Shown: positions 1-5,700 of the stretch, in pieces
How positions within the stretch are numbered: position 1 is the first letter of the stretch
Layout of the letters: each line of letters starts with the position of its first letter
Assembly (NCBI GenBank): GCA_946481625.1
Contig: CAMLOZ010000262.1
Coordinates: forward strand, 1 to 5,754
Length of the DNA stretch: 5,754 nucleotides
Direction of reading: 5' to 3'
From: an uncultured Haloferula sp.
GTDB lineage: Bacteria > Verrucomicrobiota > Verrucomicrobiae > Verrucomicrobiales > Akkermansiaceae
Translations under genes and position numbers: made by a program
Notes under the pieces: model-generated
Database searches by the model: none
What the model saw: only the letters and a program-made list of their open reading frames with translations
What the model was told of the DNA's origin: nothing

Positions 1-1
1 G

Positions 2-295
2 CCGGACGGTTTCTGGATCCGGGGCGACTGGCCGGAGGGAACCCTGCTGACGGTCAGCTATCTCGTCGCGGGGGCGGAGGTGGTGAAGGAAATCTTTTAT
101 CGGCCGGGTGAGGACGGGCAGTACATCTTCACCGGCGGAGATCCCGGGTCGGTGAGCGTGGTGGCGGGGGACCATCCCGCGGATTCGATCGCGCCCCCGC
201 CGTTCCCGGGTCCGTCCGAAACCTTCGAACGCCGCCGGCGGGACGACGACGACAACGGCCGTCCGCGTCCGCCGATCTTCCCGTCCGCTTACTGA
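2..295 (+). CDS. 3' end of an unrecognised protein (5' truncated by the window edge)
   Basis: An open frame enters from the left edge and runs 97 codons to a TGA at 293-295. I do not recognise the product. The first ~60 visible residues alternate hydrophobic and polar residues with several glycines and aromatics (for example FWIRGDW, LLTVSYLV and GQYIFTGG), as in a beta-rich domain. The last ~35 residues are low-complexity: a proline-rich stretch (APPPFPGP), then a charge-blocked run (RRRRDDDD), then another proline-rich end. No membrane segment is visible. A GTG at position 80 could start a 71-residue protein, but the same frame stays open to the left edge with sensible residues, so a truncated longer gene is more likely. 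Its stop lies 6 bases before the glycosyltransferase start, and that gene's ribosome-binding site overlaps this stop, so the two are probably cotranscribed. Function unknown. Confidence 0.6.
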   Translation, partial: PDGFWIRGDWPEGTLLTVSYLVAGAEVVKEIFYRPGEDGQYIFTGGDPGSVSVVAGDHPADSIAPPPFPGPSETFERRRRDDDDNGRPRPPIFPSAY

Positions 296-297
296 GG
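294..297 (+). promoter_or_regulatory. Ribosome-binding site GAGG overlapping the upstream stop codon
   Basis: GAGG at 294-297 lies four bases before the GTG at 302 and shares two bases with the TGA stop of the preceding gene. It is what selects the GTG start for the 879-residue glycosyltransferase. The next in-frame Met is internal to recognisable protein. The overlap suggests translational coupling between the two genes. Confidence 0.55.
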
Positions 298-301
298 CAC
301 C

Positions 302-2941
302 GTGTCACGTTCGCGGTCATTTTCGGAGCTCGGGACTTCGGTAGCGAAGGAGCTGCGCCCGCAGGCCTTCGTCTCCGGAGCGAATACGCGGCGTCCTTGG
401 TTGGCGGCGCGGAGCCGGAGGAGTCTGGAGGCGGCGGGATTCGCGGTGGCGGAAGGCGTTCCTTCGGGGGCATGCCTGCTGTTGAAGGCCGGGGAAGCAC
501 TACGTTCACCGGAGCTGTTCCAAGCGCCGCCGGAATTGCCGGGGCGGAGCCTCGTGGCGGTGGGGCTGCCGGTAGCGGGGGAATGGGCGCGGTTCCATGC
601 AAAGCACGGCGGCGACTATCCGGCCGGGCTGCCGCCCTTGCTCTGCGAATGGCATTCGTCGGGGGAGACCGCCTCGGCGCGGATGCGGGGAGACGGTCTG
701 CCTGCCGATATCCGGGCGGTGCACTGGCCGTCGCTGGACCTGGCGGCGACGGACGAGCGCCTTTGGGTGTATGAGATCGTGACGAGTCTCCAACATGGCG
801 GGGCGGAGAAGATCGCCCGCGATCTGGCGCTCGCCTTGCCGGGGCACGGGCTGGCCTCGCGGCTGGTGATTCTAGGCAAGCCGCACCGGCAGAAGCTCGA
901 GGCCCCGCCGGGAGCCTTGGACCTTTCCTCACGGGCGAAAGGCGAACGGGTGACGATGCTGGTGAAGCGGGCCATCGCGGAAGGAGTGGATGTCCTGCAT
1001 GTCCATCTCACCGATGCGGAGGAGACGAGGGCTCTGGCGAAGTCGGGTATCCCGGTAATCGCGACGGTCCACAATACGCGGCAAGGCTGGCCGCGGGGTT
1101 GGGAGACCTTGGGCAAGGGCGATGTCGCGCTGATGCTGGCTTGTTCGCAAGCGGCGGAGGTGGAGTTGAGGGCGGCGATGCCCGAGGTTCCCGTGCGCAC
1201 CGTGTGGAACGGGATCCGGCCGAACGAGTTTCCGGAGACGTCGCTGCCGGGCGCAGAAGAAGGGTTCACGCTCGCCGTTGTTGCGAATCCGCGTCCCCAG
1301 AAGCGGCTCGAGCGCTTGCCCGGGATCGTGGCGGCGGTGCAGGCCGAACTGGCGGCGAGGGGGATCGCAAAGCGGGTGCGGCTGGTGATTGCCGGGGAGA
1401 CATCGGCATCGCTGACCGAGGCAGTGGAGAGCCGTGCGCTGGTGGATCGGGAGGCGGAGAAGCATGGCATCGATGTCGCGTGGACGGAAGGAGCCGTCCC
1501 GGTGCGGGAGGTGCTGGCGAATTGCCATGCGCTGGTTTCGTGCAGCGCCCACGAAGGATTGAGCTTGGCGCATCTCGAAGCGCTATCGAGCGGACGGCCG
1601 GTGATCGCCTGCGATACCGGCGGCACACGGGAACTCGCTTGGCGGAATCCGGCGGTCGCGCTGCTGGATGCGGAGGCCTCCGCGGCGGAGTTCGCCCGCG
1701 TCGTGGTGGAGGTGTTGCTGGATCCGCCCTCATCCGCGCACCGCCTGGTGTGGAGGGACTTCACGGCGGAGCGGATGGCGGAACGGGTGGCGAGGTTTGC
1801 GAAGGCCGCGGCGAGCGGCCCGATGGCGGAGCGCAAGACCATCTGGTTCGTGTCCAACAACCTTTCGATGGGTGGAGCGCAGTCGTCGCTGAAGCGGCTG
1901 GCGAAGTCGTTCCATCGACGCGGCTTGAACGTTCGCGTGGCCTTGTTGCAGGAATATCCCGAACATCCGACGGCGGGTCGCACGGATCTGTTAGAACATG
2001 GGATCGAGGTCTTCGTGCCGCCGCCAGCGGGTTTGATCGGGGCGCAGGAGGCGGTGGATTTGATCCTGGGGGAGATGGCGGCGGAGCCGCCGGGGGCGGT
2101 GGTGTTCTGGAACGCGATCACGACCCACAAGCTCTTGCTCGCGGAGGCGCTGCCCTTCGCCCGGGTCCATGACATCTCGCCGGGAGAAATGTGGTTCAGC
2201 TCCTTCGAGCGCTGCATGGAGAATCCGCCGCCGGGACTGCCGTGCCGGGTGCCGGAGGATTACGGACGTCTGTTAGAGAGCTTCACGGTGAAGTACTCCG
2301 CGGAGGCGAAGCGGGCCGAGGCGATTGGAGCGCCGGTGAAAGTAATCCCGAACGGCGTGGTGATGCCGGAGCATCCGCGGAGGCGAGTGAAGGTGGCGGA
2401 TCGCTTCGTTTTCGGCACCGCGGCGCGGATCAGCCCGCAGAAGCGGCTGGATGAATTGATTGCGGCCTTCCGATTGGCATTGCCGGAGTTGCCGGAGGCG
2501 GTGCTGCGGATCGCGGGAGGCGTGGAGACCGGAGCGGAGGAGTGTGCGGCCGAGTTGAGGGGATTGGCGGAAGGGCTGCCGGTCGAGTGGCTCGGGGAAC
2601 TGCGGGATATCGGGGGCTTCCACGAAGGTTGCGATGCGTTCGCGATGGTCTCGGATCCGGCGGGTTGTCCGAATGCCTCGCTGGAGGCCCTGGCCTCAGG
2701 CTTGCCGGTGGTGGCGACGGATGTCGGGGGCGCTTCGGAACAGGTGATCGACGGTGTGAACGGCTTTCTGGTTCCGGCGCGGGATGTTCCGGCCTTGGCC
2801 CGGGCGATGGTGGAAATGGCGAAGGATGCCGCGCGGCGCGATGCGATGAGCGAGGCGGCGCGGGAACATATCCGGCGGCACTTCACGGTGGAGCGGATGA
2901 CGGACGACTACCTGCGGCTTTTCTTCCCGGATGGAATCTAA
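302..2941 (+). CDS. Tandem two-domain GT-B (GT4-like) glycosyltransferase
   Basis: Probably transfers sugars from nucleotide-sugar donors onto a cell-surface glycan, acting on the cytoplasmic side. The 879 residues hold three parts. Residues 1-150 match nothing I recognise. Residues ~155-500 form a first GT-B unit: glycine-rich acceptor loop HGGAEK at 165-170, WNG at 302-304, donor-site PQKRL at 332-336, and an intact E-X7-E with E418 and E426 followed by SGRPVIACDTGG. Residues ~512-879 form a second unit: MGGAQSS at 523-529, PNG at 683-685, SPQKRL at 711-716, and SLEALASGLPVVATDVGG at 793-810. In the second unit the first glutamate of E-X7-E is Ala787, while Glu795 is kept. A single-domain GT4 enzyme is usually about 350-420 residues, so this is a double enzyme. 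The GTG start is chosen for its GAGG site. Met508, at the start of the second unit, suggests fusion of two former genes. It overlaps the epimerase gene by 11 bases. The family is secure from motifs; donor and acceptor cannot be told. Confidence 0.9.
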   Translation: MSRSRSFSELGTSVAKELRPQAFVSGANTRRPWLAARSRRSLEAAGFAVAEGVPSGACLLLKAGEALRSPELFQAPPELPGRSLVAVGLPVAGEWARFHAKHGGDYPAGLPPLLCEWHSSGETASARMRGDGLPADIRAVHWPSLDLAATDERLWVYEIVTSLQHGGAEKIARDLALALPGHGLASRLVILGKPHRQKLEAPPGALDLSSRAKGERVTMLVKRAIAEGVDVLHVHLTDAEETRALAKSGIPVIATVHNTRQGWPRGWETLGKGDVALMLACSQAAEVELRAAMPEVPVRTVWNGIRPNEFPETSLPGAEEGFTLAVVANPRPQKRLERLPGIVAAVQAELAARGIAKRVRLVIAGETSASLTEAVESRALVDREAEKHGIDVAWTEGAVPVREVLANCHALVSCSAHEGLSLAHLEALSSGRPVIACDTGGTRELAWRNPAVALLDAEASAAEFARVVVEVLLDPPSSAHRLVWRDFTAERMAERVARFAKAAASGPMAERKTIWFVSNNLSMGGAQSSLKRLAKSFHRRGLNVRVALLQEYPEHPTAGRTDLLEHGIEVFVPPPAGLIGAQEAVDLILGEMAAEPPGAVVFWNAITTHKLLLAEALPFARVHDISPGEMWFSSFERCMENPPPGLPCRVPEDYGRLLESFTVKYSAEAKRAEAIGAPVKVIPNGVVMPEHPRRRVKVADRFVFGTAARISPQKRLDELIAAFRLALPELPEAVLRIAGGVETGAEECAAELRGLAEGLPVEWLGELRDIGGFHEGCDAFAMVSDPAGCPNASLEALASGLPVVATDVGGASEQVIDGVNGFLVPARDVPALARAMVEMAKDAARRDAMSEAAREHIRRHFTVERMTDDYLRLFFPDGI

Positions 2942-3785
2942 CAGAAAAAAGGTCATGGTGACCGGTGCGGCCGGATTCATCGGGAGGCATGTGGTCCGGC
3001 ATTTGTCGGAGCAGGGCTGGAATGTCTCCGGATTGGATCTTGTTCCAACGGACGGGGGGATCGGGTGCGATCTGCGGAACGGCGATCTGCCGGACGATGA
3101 ATTTCCGTTTATCGTGCACCTCGCGGCGCTCGGCGGCGTGAGGCCCTCGGTGGAGCGGCCGCTGGATTATTTGGAGACGAACGTGGCGGCGACGGAGAGA
3201 TTGTTAGAGCACGCGCGGCGGAGGGGATTGCGGCGGATGGTGTTCGCGTCGTCTTCGAGCGTCTATGGAACGAGGGAGGGGAAGCCGAGCAGGGAGGACG
3301 ATGCGCTGGCGCCGTGCAGTCCGTATGCGTTGACGAAGGTGCAGGGGGAACAGTGGGGGAAGATGTTCGCGGAGAAGCACGGAATCGATTTGGTGGCCTT
3401 GCGATTGTTCGCGGTTTGGGGGCCGGGACAGAGGCCGGATCTGGCGCTCGAGTCATTCCGCAGGAAGATCGAGGCGGGAGAGACAGTGACGATTCATGGC
3501 GACGGGGAGCAGCGGCGGGATTTGACGCACGTGTCGGATGTGGCGCGGGCGGTGGAGGCGGCGCTGAGGTGGGAGGGCAGGGGGTTCGAGGTGTTCAATG
3601 TGGGAACGGGGAGGAATCATTCGGTGAACGAGATGTTGCGGGTGGTGGAGGGATGGGTCGGGAAGAAGGCGAAGGTTGAATACGGGATGGAGCATGCGGC
3701 GGACGTGCCGGTGACCTTGGCCGACGTGGGGAAGGCGAAGAGGGAGTTGGGGTGGGAGGCGCGGGTGGGGTTTCCGGGGGAGTGA
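2931..3785 (+). CDS. NAD(P)-dependent nucleotide-sugar epimerase/dehydratase (extended SDR), short C terminus
   Basis: This 284-residue extended short-chain dehydrogenase/reductase probably interconverts a UDP- or GDP-sugar for glycan synthesis in the cytoplasm. The dinucleotide-binding motif TGAAGFIG is at 11-18, and acidic Asp36 (GLDL) ends the second strand. HLAALGGV at 63-70 is the usual post-strand-4 segment. SSSSVYG at 107-113 carries the catalytic Ser, and the catalytic pair is Tyr132/Lys136 in YALTK. LFAVWGPGQRPD at 159-170 and GDGEQRRDLTHVSDV at 190-204 match the substrate-loop region of UDP-glucuronate and UDP-glucose epimerase relatives. Relatives usually run 305-340 residues and end with a helix like GLxxTIxWY; here the protein stops right after RELGWEARVGFPGE. 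The ATG at 2931 lies inside the preceding gene (11-base overlap). An alternative ATG at 2955, behind AAAAAAGG, would begin directly at MVTGAAG. Exact substrate unresolved. Confidence 0.85.
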   Translation: MESNRKKVMVTGAAGFIGRHVVRHLSEQGWNVSGLDLVPTDGGIGCDLRNGDLPDDEFPFIVHLAALGGVRPSVERPLDYLETNVAATERLLEHARRRGLRRMVFASSSSVYGTREGKPSREDDALAPCSPYALTKVQGEQWGKMFAEKHGIDLVALRLFAVWGPGQRPDLALESFRRKIEAGETVTIHGDGEQRRDLTHVSDVARAVEAALRWEGRGFEVFNVGTGRNHSVNEMLRVVEGWVGKKAKVEYGMEHAADVPVTLADVGKAKRELGWEARVGFPGE

Positions 3786-3861
3786 TATAAGAGAGAAGAT
3801 CGACGAAATATGATGTAAGATAGGGTGTGGTCACCGGGGTTGTCCGCGCCGGAGGCTTGAA

Positions 3862-3875
3862 GCCCGGGCTCGGGC
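3862..3875. repeat. Short GC hairpin (5-bp stem, 4-base loop)
   Basis: GCCCG at 3862-3866 pairs with CGGGC at 3871-3875 around a GGCT loop. The alternative pairing GGCT/AGCC (3854-3857 with 3861-3864) is mutually exclusive with it. It lies 77 bases after the epimerase stop and might help end plus-strand transcription, but no T-run follows, so I do not call it a terminator. Confidence 0.35.
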
Positions 3876-3910
3876 AGCGGAGCGGTCGGCTACTCTGCTG
3901 GCTACCGCCC

Positions 3911-3985
3911 AAGCGAGGCAGGCGCGTTGTCCGAGGGATCGGAGAACGGCTTGTCGGACCATCTCGCTTCGCTCGGTTGCGGTCC
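3911..3985. repeat. Nested/alternative inverted repeats next to the oxidoreductase stop codon
   Basis: An outer pair AAGCGAG/CTCGCTT (3911-3917, 3963-3969) encloses an inner pair GTCCGA/TCGGAC (3929-3934, 3954-3959). A competing stem GGACC/GGTCC (3956-3960, 3981-3985) ends six bases from the minus-strand TAA (3991-3993). The location suits a 3' untranslated structure of the oxidoreductase mRNA. The stems are short (5-7 bp), so stability is uncertain and no U-tract follows. Confidence 0.4.
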
Positions 3986-3990
3986 CAGGA

Positions 3991-5550
3991 TTACCCGGCG
4001 ACGGCTTCGGCAACGCGCATGCCGTCGAGGGCGGCGCTGACGATGCCGCCGGCGTAGCCGGCACCTTCGCCGCAGGGGTAGAGGGCTTTGACCTCGGGAT
4101 GCTCGAGGGTGTCGTCGCGGCGCGGGATGCGGACGGGAGAACTGGTGCGGGTCTCGAATCCGAGGAGCAGGGCTTCCCTTCCCGCGTAGCCGGGAATCTT
4201 GCGGTCGAAGAGTCTCAGGCCGGTGCGCATGCGGCTCACGATGCCCGCGGGCATGATCTCGTGGAGCGGCGCGGGGTTTCCACCGGGGAAGTAGCTGGTC
4301 GCGGGGAGGTCGGCGGAGATCTTCCCGGCGAGGAAGTCGGCGACGCGCTGGCCGGGGGCGACCTGGCCACCGCCGCCCGCTTGCTTGGCGGCGACCTCGA
4401 GCGCCTTCTGGTAAGCGATGCCGGAGAGGATCCCGTGTTCGGCGGCAAAGGCATCGGTATCCTCGGGTTCGACGGTCACGACCAGTCCGGAGTTGGCGAA
4501 GGGCGAGTCGCGGCGGGCGAGGCTCATGCCGTTCACGACGACTTCGTCATTTTCCGTGGAGGCGGGGACGATGAAGCCGCCGGGGCACATGCAGAAGGAG
4601 TGCACACCGCGGTCGTCGATCTTCGTGGCCACCGCGTAGCGCGCCGCGGGGAGCAGGTCGGGGCGCGGCTCGTCCTTGCGCAGGTGATACTGCCGGGCAT
4701 CGATGAAGGGTTGCGGGTGCTCGATGCGCACGCCGACGGCGAAGGGCTTGCGTTCGAGGAGGATCTTCTTCGCGGCAAGCAGGCGGTAGATGTCGCGCGC
4801 GCTGTGGCCGGTGGCGAGGATCACGGCATCGCCGGTGATCTCCTCGCCGGCGGCGGTGACGACGCCCTGCAAGCGGTCGCCGCTGAGGATGAAGTCCACG
4901 ACCTTGGTCTGGAAGCGGACTTCGCCTCCGCCTTCGAGGATCGAGGCTCGCATCGCCTTCACCACGTTCGGCAGGAGGTTCGAGCCGATGTGCGGGTGGG
5001 CATCGGTGAGGATGCGCGGCGGGGCACCGTGGGCGACGAGGATTTCGTAGATGCGGGCGACGGGCCCGCGTTTGGTGGCGCGGGTGTAGAGCTTGCCGTC
5101 CGAGTAAGTTCCGGCACCGCCCTCGCCGAAGCAGTAGTTGGATTCCGGGTTGACGGTGTGTTCTTTGTTAATAGCCGCCAAATCGCGCCGCCTCGTGCGC
5201 ACATCTTTTCCTCTTTCAAATAAAACCGGCTTGATACCCAGCTCGATGAGCCGCAATGCGGCAAACATTCCGGCCGGTCCGCAGCCGACAATCAGTGCCT
5301 GCGGGCGCTTGCTTACATCCGGGTACACAATGCGCGTACCTGCCAATGCGGGAGGCGCTTCACCCGCGTAAACTTCGGCTTGTACATTAATTTTTACCTG
5401 CCGGCTACGGGCATCTATCGATTGGCGTGTTTTACGAATGAATGGGTTGTCGCTTTCGCGCAGGCGGAGCTTTTGGATTACAAAGCGACGGAAATTGTCT
5501 TCATCCAGCGCGATCTCCGGCGCTAGGGTAAGTTGAAGCGTATGGTGCAT
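3991..5550 (-). CDS. FAD-dependent oxidoreductase, COG2509 type; compositionally hybrid gene
   Basis: This 519-residue protein belongs to the uncharacterised FAD/NAD(P)-dependent dehydrogenases (COG2509), presumed cytoplasmic and of unknown substrate. An N-terminal region of ~80 residues precedes the FAD-binding Rossmann motif GCGPAG at 89-94, with Glu112 (FERG) at the end of the second strand. The family signature follows: NPESNYCFGEGGAGTYSDGK at 134-153 and DAHPHIGSN at 183-191. ILATGHSARD at 244-253 is the second dinucleotide motif. CMCPGGFIVPA is at 320-330, and the C-terminal flavin-contact segment PCGEGAGYAGG is at 492-502. The length is normal and the frame unbroken. The odd point is codon use: by hand count 71 of codons 1-130 end in G or C (55%), against 52 of codons 131-190 (87%). 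The change falls near 5160 in the most conserved stretch. The ATG at 5550 is supported by the promoter just upstream and by AT-rich leader DNA without a clear Shine-Dalgarno site, as is common in Bacteroidota. Family call secure; natural continuity of the gene is doubtful. Confidence 0.88.
   Translation of the reverse strand: MHHTLQLTLAPEIALDEDNFRRFVIQKLRLRESDNPFIRKTRQSIDARSRQVKINVQAEVYAGEAPPALAGTRIVYPDVSKRPQALIVGCGPAGMFAALRLIELGIKPVLFERGKDVRTRRRDLAAINKEHTVNPESNYCFGEGGAGTYSDGKLYTRATKRGPVARIYEILVAHGAPPRILTDAHPHIGSNLLPNVVKAMRASILEGGGEVRFQTKVVDFILSGDRLQGVVTAAGEEITGDAVILATGHSARDIYRLLAAKKILLERKPFAVGVRIEHPQPFIDARQYHLRKDEPRPDLLPAARYAVATKIDDRGVHSFCMCPGGFIVPASTENDEVVVNGMSLARRDSPFANSGLVVTVEPEDTDAFAAEHGILSGIAYQKALEVAAKQAGGGGQVAPGQRVADFLAGKISADLPATSYFPGGNPAPLHEIMPAGIVSRMRTGLRLFDRKIPGYAGREALLLGFETRTSSPVRIPRRDDTLEHPEVKALYPCGEGAGYAGGIVSAALDGMRVAEAVAG
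5100..5170. other. Composition breakpoint inside the oxidoreductase gene
   Basis: Reading the minus strand, codons up to AAA GAA (residues 129-130, 5161-5166) include many ending in A or T (GGT, GTT, TTA, TTT, GAA, AGA, GGA, AAA). From CAC ACC GTC (residue 131 on) nearly all end in C or G. The segment around the switch encodes the most invariant part of the family (residues 129-157), where two unrelated genomes could share near-identical DNA. The breakpoint cannot be placed more closely by eye. Confidence 0.65.
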
Positions 5551-5580
5551 ATTTTGGAAAGGGATTTATCCTTTAATGGC
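5551..5580 (-). other. Short 5' leader of the oxidoreductase gene
   Basis: About 25-30 AT-rich bases lie between the promoter and the ATG. AAAGG/CCTTT (5558-5562 with 5570-5574) can form a 5-bp hairpin with a 7-base loop. No convincing Shine-Dalgarno site stands at the right distance, which is normal for Bacteroidota genes, where an A/T-rich region before the ATG often serves instead. Confidence 0.4.
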
Positions 5581-5581
5581 A

Positions 5582-5611
5582 CAAAGGTAGGCATACTTTT
5601 GAAGCGACCAA
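5582..5611 (-). promoter_or_regulatory. Bacteroidota-type promoter (TTG, N19, TACCTTTG)
   Basis: On the minus strand, TACCTTTG at 5589-5582 matches the Bacteroidota -7 consensus TAnnTTTG exactly. TTG at 5611-5609 sits 19 bases upstream, at the spacing known for the -33 element. The -7 box ends 31 bases before the ATG at 5550, so transcription would begin around 5573-5577 with a leader of about 25 bases. This promoter type is read by the unusual primary sigma factor of Bacteroidota and is not expected in a high-GC organism of another phylum. It is independent support that this end of the window has a Bacteroidota source. Confidence 0.7.
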
Positions 5612-5615
5612 CTTC

Positions 5616-5700
5616 GACTGCCGACGGTTGACCGCCGACCGCTGACAATAGACTATACCTGACTACCCTTGACAATCCCTGACTATACCCGACCGCCCCC
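5616..5700. repeat. GAC-unit array with 7-base then 10-base period
   Basis: GAC starts at 5616, 5623, 5630, 5637, 5644 and 5651 (steps of exactly 7), then at 5661, 5671, 5681 and 5691 (steps of exactly 10). The units are degenerate after GAC. The closest copies are GACTATACC at 5651 and 5681. GACAAT occurs at 5644, 5671 and again outside the array at 5745. The array begins five bases beyond the -33 element of the oxidoreductase promoter. It may be a decayed simple repeat of the kind seen between Bacteroidota genes, or a set of binding sites. Confidence 0.65.

Larger units (their letters stand above)
3786..3990. other. Convergent intergenic region, AT-rich then inverted-repeat-rich
   Basis: These 205 bases separate two convergent stop codons. 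The first ~40 bases (3786-3825) are strikingly AT-rich for this neighbourhood. The rest is GC-rich and contains several inverted repeats: GCCCG/CGGGC (3862-3866 with 3871-3875), a 10-base palindrome AGCCCGGGCT at 3861-3870, AAGCGAG/CTCGCTT (3911-3917 with 3963-3969), GTCCGA/TCGGAC (3929-3934 with 3954-3959) and GGACC/GGTCC (3956-3960 with 3981-3985). Short open frames here have no recognisable residues. It could be a folded RNA 3' end, a dispersed intergenic repeat, or both. No T-tract marks a classical intrinsic terminator. Confidence 0.5.

Noticed and set aside
129..932. 267-codon open frame on the minus strand across the first two plus-strand genes
   Set aside because: It is a Pro/Arg/Ala-rich shadow crossing an operon junction, with no ribosome site or motif.
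1099..2172. 357-codon plus-strand frame inside the glycosyltransferase gene
   Set aside because: It is Gly/Arg-rich low-complexity sequence typical of a shifted frame. The overlapping frame carries all the conserved motifs.
616..2217. 533-codon open frame on the minus strand opposite the glycosyltransferase
   Set aside because: Its translation is Ser/Ala/Thr-rich with no motif, and the opposite strand encodes a clear two-domain enzyme. Long antisense frames are expected in GC-rich coding DNA.
3854..3875. Possible intrinsic terminator after the epimerase gene
   Set aside because: The hairpins are short and mutually exclusive, and no T-tract follows on either strand.
3831..4064. Short minus-strand frame at the end of the oxidoreductase and in the intergenic block
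   Set aside because: It runs out of frame through the end of the real gene and into inverted repeats, and its Arg/Ala/Ser-rich translation carries no recognisable domain.
4099..5223. 374-codon open frame on the plus strand opposite the oxidoreductase
   Set aside because: It is a Gly/Val/Asp-rich antisense shadow with no motif. It ends soon after the composition drops, as expected for a by-product of high G+C.
5616..5700. CRISPR-like array
   Set aside because: The units are only 7-10 bases with no distinct spacers or conserved repeat, and no cas gene is present.
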